Below are positions 1 through 11,918 of a stretch of 64,000 nt of DNA, in pieces. The notes under the pieces were generated by a model, which saw only the letters and a list, made by a program, of their open reading frames with translations, made no database searches and was not told the origin of the DNA. This stretch comes from Toxoplasma gondii ME49 (taxonomy: Eukaryota > Apicomplexa > Conoidasida > Eucoccidiorida > Sarcocystidae). Every line of letters starts with the position of its first letter. The stretch's first letter is position 1. The DNA lies in NCBI RefSeq assembly GCF_000006565.2, contig NC_031477.1, forward strand, positions 2,326,043 through 2,390,042. Reading direction: 5' to 3'. Made by a program: the position numbers and the translations under genes.

Positions 1-1
1 A

Positions 2-544
2 CGTCTCTGGGGAGACGGTAGCCGAGAGCGAGAAGCGCTTTTCCCTCTGGACGGAGGTCCCAGTCGGCCGACGAGAGTTTCAATCCCTGTCGGTCTGAGA
101 GCCAATCCAAATCCCTCAGCTGGACAGAAGGAGGAGAAACAGCAGCCACGGTCTTTGTCTGCGTCTTCTGTTCGTAGCGACGTGGAAAGGCTGCCGTCGG
201 GAGAAACCTCTTTTTCTGGGGTGCAAGTCAGCGGCAACGCTCTCGCGTTAGCTGCAGGCCTTGGAGGAGTGATTCTAGGTTCGTCTCTCGGCAACGGTTA
301 TCCTCTCGCCGGAGTGAACTATCCTTTTCCGTACTACAACCTCGGGTATCCGCGAGAAGACTGCGCGATTCAGGGCGAGTATCCGGGAGCATGCACCCTC
401 ACAACTCTGCAGCTCATTCTGATAATCATGGCCGTTCTCTTCTGCCTCGCACTGTGCGGCATTGCGATCTGCTGCTGGGTCACGCAAGACGAGAGTGGAA
501 GTTCCCGCCGCAGATACAGATTTACGCGTTTTGCGAGACCGTGA
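2..544 (+). CDS. 3' end of a gene for a C-terminally membrane-anchored protein (5' part outside window)
   Basis: An open frame runs from base 2 to a TGA at 542-544 with no convincing start, so this is probably the last exon of a gene that begins upstream of the window. The visible 180 residues are a Ser/Pro/Arg-rich stretch, then a Gly/Ala-rich hydrophobic patch (about 245-290) and a Pro/Tyr/Gly-rich segment with two Cys. A strong single transmembrane helix follows (about 403-480, LTTLQLILIIMAVLF and onward, with a Cys-rich end), then a short basic tail (SSRRRYRFTRFARP). This is the layout of a tail-anchored or type I membrane protein. I do not recognise the family. The frame is open throughout and ends just after a basic cytosolic-looking tail, which supports real coding. 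It converges with IFT172, which ends at 2203 on the other strand. Confidence 0.6.
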   Translation, partial: RLWGDGSREREALFPLDGGPSRPTRVSIPVGLRANPNPSAGQKEEKQQPRSLSASSVRSDVERLPSGETSFSGVQVSGNALALAAGLGGVILGSSLGNGYPLAGVNYPFPYYNLGYPREDCAIQGEYPGACTLTTLQLILIIMAVLFCLALCGIAICCWVTQDESGSSRRRYRFTRFARP

Positions 545-769
545 AAAACAAGTTTCGTCCTTTCAAAAGAACGGGTGCTCTTACCTCGCTCTACAGGTTT
601 CTGCTTTTTTCCAGGTTCAAGGACGTCCTGGCCATTTGAGTGCCCGAGCATCCTCCAAAAAAAACGCCAGCGAGTGCTGTACACATTTCCCGTCTCATCC
701 CGTCTGTCTCTCTGAAAGGGGCTGCAGTCAATGATACCCAACGCTGTATGTGCACTTACACATGAACGA

Positions 770-800
<31 letters not shown>

Positions 801-2202
801 CATATATATATGTATATGTATATTTGTATGTGTATATATAGAGCATATATAAGACTGCGTAAATTGAGCTGTACGTAGATGCATCCATGAATGCCTGTAT
901 CTTGATGTTTAACTGCGTGCACAGGGGCGGCCTTGCCCGTCTCGTAGGCAGTTCTTAAGGGAGACTTTTCTGTCAAGTCTTTTGAGGTCGATGCTTCGCT
1001 TTCTGTTTTCTTTTGGCGCGTTGCTCGAGCTCCTGTGGAAAAAACGAGCTTGCTGATCAGTGAGAGAAGGCACTTTTGGACTGTGTGGCGTCTTTTTCTT
1101 CGGTGGTTGGGGGCTTGCCCGAGGGAGACAGGCAACGCGATCGGATGCAAACTCTCCCTCTTGACGTAGGTCACAGTCTCTCGAGTTTTCCTCGTGCGTT
1201 TTTCTCCGTGGCACCTGTTGCGCGCTCATTGGCGGCAGAAGCCCAGCGAAGGCGGTCTTCCCTGTGTTTCTGAGAAAGTCCTCTTTTTCAAAGTGCTGCG
1301 CGGCTTCAACGTGTGTCAACGTGAACTGGAGGGAGGCCCACAGACTGCATATAGCGAGACTCTACTGGACTGGGCGAGTCAAGCAGATTCAAGAAGATCT
1401 GATTTGTTGGGCTTTCTCCATCGCGCTCAGTGCGCAGTCCCGCCCAGGGTGTAGGCACGCGTAGATTCGTACCTCCATACACATGCAGATGCAGCTCTCT
1501 TCGAAGCGCAAAGAGAGTCTCGACATGTACAGTTTTTATTTACGAAAAGGGAGACTGCAAGCAAGGTTACAGAGTCCGAGTTTCTCGTGGAGAAACACGG
1601 TTTAGAACGGAGAGCACAGACTTGCTGAGCGGACATTTCACGGGAAGTCAGGCATCCTGGCGTTCCCCAGTTTTCGCGGAATGTGCGGTTCTCAGCAAGT
1701 CGCTTCGACGGCCGATATCGGCAGAATTGGTTTTTGTTTCTGTCTTTGCGAGTCGTTTCCAGAAAACCGGTCTCCAACCAGTTGTCACAGAGTCTCAAGT
1801 CGAATTCTCGTTGAATGCGCAAAACGTCACGAGAGCCTTCAGATTCCACTCCCAGATAACGCGTGTAGCAGCGTTTCCCCACCTCGTCTGCGCAAACCTT
1901 GAGCATCCTAAACTTCATTTGTCCCCGTCTGCGTTTATCTGGAAACTCACTCCATCACCCTCCCAAACAGAAGAAGAGAGTCCTCATTCGACTATGGGCT
2001 GCACTGAAACATATACATCGCGCTGCATATACCTCTACATCTATATATATCTATAGATGTACAGATGTATGGAGTCTTTGTGCTTTCCTGTTTCGGCGTA
2101 ACAGAGTTAACTGCGATCTCTGCTTGTTCTGTCGGTAATGCCGCGAGCGTAAGCCTCGAGTCCTTTGGTTTCTGCCTCCTGGCCACTGAGTCACTGCTTT
2201 TT
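545..2202. other. Convergent intergenic region
   Basis: This is about 1.66 kb between the 3' ends of the membrane-protein gene (+) and IFT172 (-). It holds a (TA)n/(GTATA)n microsatellite at about 775-850 and a shorter one at about 2040-2057. Short open frames on both strands (for example around 909-1319 minus and 1430-2056 plus) show no recognisable motif and no chain of splice sites, and I take them as chance. 3' UTRs of both flanking genes are expected here. Confidence 0.6.
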
Positions 2203-2425
2203 TCACCTGACTTCTTGGGGGCTTTCACACCAAGGACATTTTTTCGTGAGGCGGATAAACGCATGCCAGTCTGTGCGATTTGCAGCACTGTGACACGAAG
2301 AGCATTTTACAGCAGAGTCTCTTTCTACTGGATATCCTGTAACGACGCACTGCTCATCGGTCTCAAGGCACTTCGGGCAAGACAGAGTTGCCTCGTACCG
2401 CGAAAAGCCGCATGCTCGACAGGAT
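2203..2425 (-). other. IFT172: Last exon of IFT172: C-terminal cysteine-rich U-box/zinc-ribbon-like domain
   Basis: This exon encodes 73 residues after a CAG acceptor at 2428-2426. It holds four CxxC pairs, CRAC (2421-2410), CPKC (2379-2368), CSSC (2304-2293) and CPWC (2238-2227), plus a lone Cys in the conserved CVVTGYPV block (from 2349). The stop is TGA at 2205-2203. The previous exon (3424-3341) ends in phase 2 and joins here without a gap, and the join preserves the family's spacing up to the TGYP block. The last codons contain a GTCAG/GTGA string that could act as a splice donor, so an alternative short tail encoded further left cannot be excluded. Confidence 0.85.
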
Positions 2426-4357
2426 CTGAACAAAGTGAGAAACAAAGGAACAAAGGACATGAGGAGGACTCACCTTCAAAAACCGAAACAGTGAAACAGA
2501 CGTACAAGGGCAGAGTCCTACTCAAGCCTTTTTATACCTTCAAAGCGTGCTTGACTCTCCACCTCTGCATTTCTTCAAAGGAATGCAGTGTACAGGGGAA
2601 ACTGAAAGGAATGAGACCTCTAAACGTCTTCTGCCATCTGAAAAAGACTCTCTTTTGTATCCAACGTTTATCGTTATCCCTCCATACGTTCACACTCTGT
2701 ACTTGGGGCATATCTCATCTTTCTCTCTCTCACCATGTTCGCAAGCATATACGAATATATAGACGTACATATACATATATATATATATATATCCATGTGT
2801 CACATATTGTGCTGCAATTTCGAATTTCTCTCCAGTAAGATGCGAAGACATCTATACACACAATCTGTACCTTGTAAATGCAGGGCTTCGAGAGGCCAGA
2901 CACTGCATGCGTGCAGAGAGATCTGAATTTCCTCCAGTCGTGCGGAGCAGCGAAAACGTTAATTCTCATAATCATCTCTGCCACAGGTCATACACTTGCT
3001 TATCCTGCTAAAACGCTCGCATTTTGACTTTCCGGCCTTGTTTGTAGAAAGGAAACTCAAAACATCTGACAAGTCTGCGACACCCTATCTGTTTTCCTCC
3101 GTACCAAGTGATACGCCATTGTATACCTATCTCAGTCTACCTGTACATATATATGTATATATGTATATATGCATGTATATCTATACATATCAGTGCGCGT
3201 ATATGAGTGTAGATTGGGGATGCGTGAGACGCACACATGCAAGGAAGTAGACTTGATTCGTGACGGCAATGGGGGTAATCGTGTATTTCACACTTGAGGA
3301 AGACCCAGAAGAGGCCCGCGACCGGGAAATCCACTCTCACCTTTTGTTGAGAGCTGGAGAGACAGATCTGTCAACGCTCCACGCCAGGACGCATTCTCGA
3401 GTTTCCTCGACTTCTGCGCTAGGCCTGGAAAGGACAAAGATAGCAGACGCATGGTTTCTTCTACCCTGTACATGGATTCGGTAAAACGTATCTCTGAGAC
3501 AACAGTTTCGATCTCGAGAGGGAGATACAGAGTTCTCCCCGGTTCATCAAAGAGAGTGTAGCCTTCCACTCCTTGCGCAGGCCTGCATGTCTTCTCCCTC
3601 TCGATGCACACGCGCAGTTGAACGCTGGTTTCTCACATGTTCTCGAGACTTAGTTTTCGGGGGTAAAGAGAGAAGACGGCAGTGAGGAGGCGTCTCTGAG
3701 AACTTAAGTTTCCACCTCTGCTGCGAGGTAACCGCAAACAAGTGAAAGGAAGAGGCGCTCCGACACTTTGAGAAGCATAGGAATCGAAACTATTTCTCTT
3801 CTGTCTCTCTCAAACTTCATCTTCCAGCGGGGTCCCCCTCTGACTGTCACTCGCGAATTCAGCCGAGATTCGATGGTCGCTTTCTCCGCGGAAAGCAGCC
3901 CAGATCTCAAACGGTGCCTCGACCTCTCGTCGCAGGAGGGGGCGTTCGGTTTCTCTGCTGTAGCACATGCATGCTGCTGACAGTGCGGTTTCGGAAATGT
4001 GTGGTTCACAACGCAAGGACTGCATGCAGTCTGCTTACATGCAATGAGAGCCCGGCACACAAAGGTCCTCTGGAGAGGGGATGTCGGAAATCTCAAAGTC
4101 GGCGGAGGGAAGTGACTTGCTGCCATCGTCGATCGCGTCCGCAATGTCGAGAAAACTGAAAACAAATGATGAAATTCTAGATAACGTTCGCTTTCAGAAC
4201 TCGGTGTTCGGTATGTCAAGAAGGATCCTGTATCTCTCTGCACCTGCAGCCCAGGTCCCGTAATGTTCATAGGGCAGCTAGGAATCATGTATAGAAGTAT
4301 GTGATGGATCCTGGACTGTTCGCTACTCAGCCGAAATATACATGTCTCCAGACGTGT

Positions 4358-4391
<34 letters not shown>

Positions 4392-5661
4392 TTATGTATA
4401 TATATATATATATGTATTAAGAGTGACAAGAACTTTGTGCCTTTGTGCATCTACTATTAGACTCACAGATTATGAAGAGCAATATGTCCTCACACTCGTG
4501 TGACCGCCCTGACGAATTATCTTTGTGTCTGTGCATCTATACCTCCATGTGTTTATCTCTATATATTTATGCATGAGTGGAGACATCTGAGAAAACGCCT
4601 ATATATATTCACCTCAGAATGCATCTCCAGAAATTCTCTTTCGTATCGCAAGTAGAATCTCTGCAGCCCTGTGGTGGGTGTCGCCAGTTTGCGTCTTGTT
4701 GATTCTACACAAATGAAATGCACCTTTCTGCAGGCCTGCTGTATCTCACTATACCTGCCAATAAAGTGTAAACATTTCCTGGACTAACGCTCGGTAGATT
4801 GGTTCCAGAGGAACAACCGTGAAAACAGGCTCTCCGTGAAAGGCACCCTTCGTAAAAGGGGAATACATTATCTCCATTCACTCTTCTTATTTGCCCACAT
4901 TTATACTCCGCAAACCGAATGAACAGAGAAGTGATATCTCCTCGCATTCTTCACAACAAACATCTGCACAGATCGCAAGCCAGACACGTTCTCGGGAATC
5001 TCGGAAGCCCGTCCTCCGAATATAAGCCGGATTCACCGACGGCGACTCACCGGTTCCAGAAGAAGAACGCCATGCCCGTCCACCCCGCTTTCTTGCAGAG
5101 TTGCCCAGCACGGTAGAATGCTTCGTCAGATCGGATTTCCTTTGCGTATCTGATTAATGCAATTAACGCAAGAGGGAGAATTGTGCATTTAGGATGGGAG
5201 AGCCCTGGAGTTCCTTCTATCTTCTCAGAGACTTCGACAGGATGGCGTGCGAGTTCGACAAACTGGACGTGAAACGCGGAATATGTGAACCATCTGGGAT
5301 TCAAGAAATTCGAGAAATTCCAAAAGCTGAAAGTAGCAATCCCAGAAAGGGGATGGGGTCCACCCGTGACTCAAAGGACTTGCTGCATGGCTTCGCTGGA
5401 GACTGAAATGATGGAAAATTAAGAGTGCACAAGAAATCATGTTTACCCTCTGCGGCTTGACGTTGATGTCCCCAGTATTGTCAATCGAATCGCTTCCCGA
5501 TGAATTTGCAGGATCTCCATCGTGAGAGCGCAGAAACACATACTTCGTTTCTACGCCAATACAAGGACAGAAGTGCTACCGAATAGATAACCATGTGTAT
5601 TCACACATATCTGTATATATATATATATATATGTATATTTGCATGTACACACTTGTGCACC

Positions 5662-5705
<44 letters not shown>

Positions 5706-7519
5706 TATATATGATGGTGGGCATCGACGTAACTGAAGAGCTGTCAAAAATGCGAATGAAACAAAAACAGAAGAATGAACGTTTGAGCGTAGAACCGCGT
5801 GGGCTGAAGCCGGGACCTTAATGCTGCCACGAGTGTCTTATCCATCTGAAACCGACCCGTCTAAACAAAGCAGAAAATGTTTCTCACACCAGACATTGTC
5901 AAAGGCGCTCGAGGATCATCTCTGCACAGATATTCGAACTTTTCAACACCTTTTCCAGCGATTTTCAGGTGTCACTACGCCTGCCAAACAAACGGCGAGC
6001 AATTTACCTCAAAAGGGCAACAGCAGTTCTTGCAGCGGTTTGTGACAGACCTTCTTGACTGTGGTTTTCTACAGTATCTAGCACAAGTAAATAGTGAGAG
6101 ACGAGGAGGCATTTTCTCATTTGTTTCTCGATTTCCTCAATTGGTTCTGCCGCGTTCGCCACAGCTCCGATGCAGAGCTCTGGAGGTTTGTTGTCTCCAC
6201 GTTCTGCTGAGACTCGCATCCGCAGCAGGCGTTTCACCGAGAGAAGGTGCCTTCTTCTGTCTTCCGCCTTTGCTTGCACGGCGAAAAGGGATCGGGCAAT
6301 CTCTCCGCAAAGCGCAAGGCTTTCCTCTCTGTCGAGAGAGTTTGTGAACTGGAGAAAGACATCTGCCGCCTCTTCTTCTCGACCTTCTCCAAGCAGCGTC
6401 TGCCCACACACTCACCATTTGCGTGACGGAGACGTCCGGTTGGAGTTTTGCGTCTGATCGTTTCTCCAGAAACTGCTTTCCACGCCACAGGCTGCGTCGA
6501 CGACTAGGTCGAAACAGCAGTGCCAAGTTATCCCCCGCAAACACAAATACTTCCTCAACTTCGTTGCCTTGCGGCTTACGTCTTTCTTACGTACACCTCA
6601 GCACTAGTGTTCGTGGCGAGCTCGGTGTCGAGTTTCGTATTGTCCGCGTGTAAATCGGTAGTCACGCGTTTGGGGTCTCCCTTCGCTCATGTCCAATAGA
6701 CGCGTCATTTGCGTTGATGATGTTCTAGATATATGTGTTTACATATTGCATATAGTTGCACACTGACAAAGTGATTTACGGACCAGAGATTGGCGTTTAA
6801 ACATATTCGTCTATACCTATGTGCATACGCGAGTTAAGAGCGAACGATGTTGATTGTTTTGAAAGAAACACTGACAGTGTGGGCTTCTGACCGTGCAGTA
6901 GGCGTTGAGGATTTCGGGTACTGTTTGAGGTGCGTTTTTCTGCGCCACAAGCAGGACGTTTTTCCAAGCTCCCTCTGAAGCAGCGATTTCTGTGACTGAT
7001 GAAGTATCTCCCAGAGCAAGGAGGGCCTCAAGGTCTCTCGAAGAAATCAACTTTTGCCTGTGAGCTTCTTCCACGAACGAAACAAGGTCCGGAACTCCTG
7101 CGGCGACTTCCCGAGCCTTCGCCCACTCTTCGCATGCCACCAGGCACTGCAGCGGGCAAGAAGAAACGAAAGAAGTTCACAGGACGATGAAGAGTGATAA
7201 CATCCGACACAACGTCCACGAGAAGAACGCAACAGACGTTTGTGTATGCGGTGAAAAGACATGAATCTCTTTTCAAAAGAAGACGACAGACGTACCATTG
7301 CCAATCTCCACATGCTTCTCATGTATCCGATGCAAAACTAGCACACATACTTGGTGGAGGGCGTCATGCATCTGTTTCACATGTCTGAGCAGTCGTAAAT
7401 CAAAGCCGAACTTCTGAACTTTTCGGGAGAGACTTGCATCGACCTTGTGTATAGGCTGTATCATTCTGCTACATATCTGTAGGTCTTTAAGCTCTACGAC
7501 GCTTATCTCTCTATTTACT

Positions 7520-7555
<36 letters not shown>

Positions 7556-8286
7556 ATTCATCTGTATATGCCTGCAGGGGGAAGATATTAGTCTACCATC
7601 GTATACATACAGGTGCACGTGAACAGGGTCACGGAAGCTTCGCACATGTTTGAAGGGTGGACAAAGAAAGCCGAGTATTGGTGGCGATGTGAGCAGACAG
7701 ACAAAGCATCGAAAATCGAGCATTGCTGCACCGATGATCCTCTAGACTGCAGCATATCCATGCGCCTACCAAGGTTTTCACACACATGCATGCGTGGGAA
7801 AATCACGGTGAACACGCGTGTGATTCCTTGTCGACAGGTGCATGCATGCGAGGACTTCAACAGGTGCATGCATGCGAGGACTTCAACAGGTGCATGCATG
7901 CGAGGACTTCAACAGGTGCATGCATGCGAGGACTTCAACAGGTGCATGCATGCGAGGACTTCAACAGGTGCATGCATGCGAGGACTTCAACAGGTGCATG
8001 CATGCGAGAGCTGTATTAAGTGCATGGGCGCGTGACACTTGCTTACTTTCACGGCTTCAGAAGGGGAGCCGCCTGCGTGGAAGAGCCTCGCGACTTCGAG
8101 CGAAGGACCGGAGAAGTCCAACGTCTTCCTCGCTACTTCGCCAGAGACTTCTTTCACACGATGCGCTGCTTTAGCTTCGGCCAACTTCACCTGCCTCGAC
8201 AGATACACGTTCAGCAATGCAGACGACCAAACGCCGCCACTCTCGGAGACGCGATTCGACATGCGAAGCCAGGAGCATCGACATGT

Positions 8287-8322
<36 letters not shown>

Positions 8323-8366
8323 CGAATTCTGTATCATACAACTATACATAGAGATGCATTTATGTA

Positions 8367-8404
<38 letters not shown>

Positions 8405-8659
8405 AATATATGGCGACTACTCTGTGTTGCTCTTTTCGATACGTGCTAAGGACGTGCTATGCATGCATTTCGCACAAATACTGCTTACAACTATTTTTTG
8501 TGAAGTATAGTCGATGCATACGCACATGCTTTTTCTTATTCAGATATGCATGCCGCAATAGTCGCCCTTTCCACCTCCTCTTTTAGATATACATATATTT
8601 ATTAAAATATAATTTTATATACATATATACATATGCATATACATAAATATGTATATACG

Positions 8660-8690
<31 letters not shown>

Positions 8691-9071
8691 TTATATGCAT
8701 ATATATAAGTACGCTAGGCGAGCATCAGTTTGAGGGAGTGTTGTATTTGGAGACTCGTTAGCCATCAGCGACCATCGAGTGTAGCTGCATTTCGTTTCTT
8801 GGAGGCGCCCGGAACGTGAATGCGATGTTACAGCACTCCGATGTGTACGTACAGCTGTGAACCAGATTTTCTTCAAGAGGAAACTGTCAGGCACCACCGA
8901 GGACTTTGCTCGACAGCAGATATCGATAGCAGCATCCACTTCTCCTGCTGCTTCGTACGCCTAGAAACATCGAGAACAAAGGATTCACACAACGCCATAT
9001 GTCTCAGTTACAAACGCCCAAAACGGTGTCTCCCACTGTGCATCTCTGGGTATCAATATACACACATCTAC

Positions 9072-9105
<34 letters not shown>

Positions 9106-9168
9106 TTATCTCGGTCTGCACGTCAAATCAACTATGTCGTTCGATACCACGACACATAGCTATATCGT

Positions 9169-9199
<31 letters not shown>

Positions 9200-10013
9200 G
9201 CATCTATCTTCCTACTTCTGTATCTAGTATTATATATATATATATATATATATTATCGTAGGCACACGAAGGTGTCTAGGTAGTTCTCTACATATTTGGT
9301 AGCATCTAGACTGTTCTCCACGGCTAGAACACACAGAAACATCTCGGCTGCGATTTATTTGTGAAAGTAGATCTAGAGACCTCTTAGGATATATCTCTGG
9401 ATCCAAGGTGTTCTACATATGCATTCGTATATATCAATATATATATATATATATATGCATGTATATAGGTATAGCGTGCTGCGCGGTTTCCTCAGTTTCT
9501 TGTCAGGAGCTGAGGCACCCTTTTTCTGTGTATGTGTGTGTGTTTGTGTTGGCGCAGACGTCTTTACAAATTCGCACATTTGCGAGTTCAATGAGTTCTG
9601 CCGCATTTCTGGGCTCTCCTCCGCAGGAGGTTTTCTTCACGAGTTCGGGCAGAAGCTGAGGGCAGTGCTCTCTGCTGGCAGCGACGGCTTCCACCTTCAT
9701 TCCATGCGATAGATACATGGCCACCGCCAAGTCAGCTCTTCCAGCTTCGACATACAGCGCCTCTGCTTCCTGGGGAGAGAACAGAAGCGTCAGACTCTCT
9801 GCATACGTACCACGGTATCCGTGGTGGAAAAAAGCGACACAAGCGAACCGAATTCCCAAGGGACGCGGACTCGAGGCAAAAACTCTTTTTTAGGCGATAC
9901 TCAGACACGCTGACGTAAGAAATATAAAACTCCCGCCAGCTACAAGCTCACATGTCGATACGCGAGTTTACCCACAAGCTCACACAACAAAATCTATGCA
10001 CGCACGCACACAA

Positions 10014-10048
<35 letters not shown>

Positions 10049-11316
10049 TCTTCATACACATTCTGCTATGTGCCTCTATCTCAATATGCTTCCATACGCT
10101 TTCTGGTTTCAATTCTTCCATGCATATATATATATATATATAAATACATATACATATATATAAACGTGTAGATGGGTTTACGTGCATTGGCGTCTTCGTT
10201 GTGACGTATGTTTTATTCGCAAGGTGAAACTCTTGAACGCGTTTAAAACACCGCAACTGAATTAACATACTTTCATGCCGCCTTCGTTTGCTAGAGCTCT
10301 TGCTTGGGAGACGAGAATGTCGGGAACGGCGTCAGGCGCGTGGGCAGAAGCAACGCGAATGGCTGATTTCCAGTCTTTCTGCGGCACAAGTCAGAATCTG
10401 CATGTTTAGCCGATGCGTCGTAGGCCTCAAAACGCCTCGAAAAACAGTCTACTGTCTGCGCCTCACACATACGTTTGCTCCGTCAAACGATCACACACAT
10501 ACACTTGCACAGAAGCGTATACGGATGCAGCTGTATGCAGATATAAACTTTTTCAAATGCACATTTTAAACGGATGTATGCGTGTGAATAGACGTAGACG
10601 CGCACAAATATACATGTGTGTATGCAGATGCATAAAGAAAGTGAACTGCCTCGAACTCGGGATGCGTGGATATGTGTCTCTATATGTACGCAGCTGCATG
10701 TCACTTTCTCGGGGGTCTCGACAGTCATCCGACAGATTTAGAAGCGTTTTCCCTCTGCGTTGAGATCGGCATGGCGTCGAAATGTCTCTGAGCAGAGTTT
10801 CTCCGAGAACATCTTCGAGGAAACAGCGAGAAAGTAACACCGCGAAGCAGAGACGACGGAAATGCGGGGTTTCTTTCTTTTATCAAGAGTCTCAGCTCTG
10901 TCTCACCAGGTGTCTGTACATCTCAATGGCCTCCGACGCTTTGCCGGCCAGCACAAAGTGTCGCTCTGCCGAAGAAAAATCTCCTTTTTCTTCGCTCTCG
11001 GCTGCTTGTCTGAGGTTCACCGTTTCCAGCATGTGCTTTGCAGATTCTTCGGCGATTTTGAGGGACAAAGAAAAGTCCCCAGCGTCCAGAGCCAGCTCGA
11101 CTGCATCCTCTGCAAGGTCGTTCTGAACTCCCAGGCCGCAACACCAGCTGGACGAACACCGGGGATTTGCCGAGATCTAAATCTATCTGTGTCTCCATGA
11201 ATACCTGCGCATTCGTTTACGTAGTAGACTCACACCAATGCGCCCCTACTCCTGCGCTTCTCTCTCTCTGTCTATAAATACATATGCCATCCTGTAGCTT
11301 CACACATATCTATATA

Positions 11317-11347
<31 letters not shown>

Positions 11348-11381
11348 ATATATGCATATTTGTTATGATGTGTAAACATGC

Positions 11382-11421
<40 letters not shown>

Positions 11422-11869
11422 ATGCGTATACGCCTGAACAAGGATTCTCCAGCACCAGTGTACCCCAAGTCAAGAAAGCGACATCTGTCTCTGTAGGTTC
11501 GTTATTTGTAGACGTCGAATTGTCTTTCAGATGGTTTCCTCGGCTTTTCGTGAGTGGTGAATGACTGCGTTTTCTCAGGTACACAGGCAAGCTGGAGCGA
11601 AGCAGCTTTATCTTGTGTTCTGTTACCTGCACGAGCACCTGACAAGCCGCCGCAGTCCCCTTTTCAGCGACTAGCTGTCGGGCAAGATGTTTCACTACTT
11701 CCTTGTACGCTTCCTTGCCTTCTGCTCTGGCAACTCGTACGGCGTCGCTCCACTTCCACAGCTGTCTGTACATCTCCACGGCAAGCCTCCACAGGCCGCC
11801 ACCTGAACAGGAACAGGGAAATATCCCAGTATACATACGGATGCAGATACACTTATACAAGCATGTATT

Positions 11870-11918
<49 letters not shown>

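Noticed and set aside
2830..2930. A possible extra IFT172 exon on the minus strand near 2.88 kb
   Set aside because: It has an AG acceptor and a GT donor, but using it breaks the phase. Joining exon 3424-3341 directly to 2425-2203 keeps the phase and the family's residue spacing.
3704..4450. A 248-codon minus-strand frame
   Set aside because: It runs through an intron and a TA repeat. The true IFT172 exon here (4155-4039) is in a different frame that gives RFLDIADAIDDGS.
7839..8008. CRISPR-like array
   Set aside because: The repeats are directly contiguous with no unique spacers and lie in a eukaryotic intron; this is a minisatellite.
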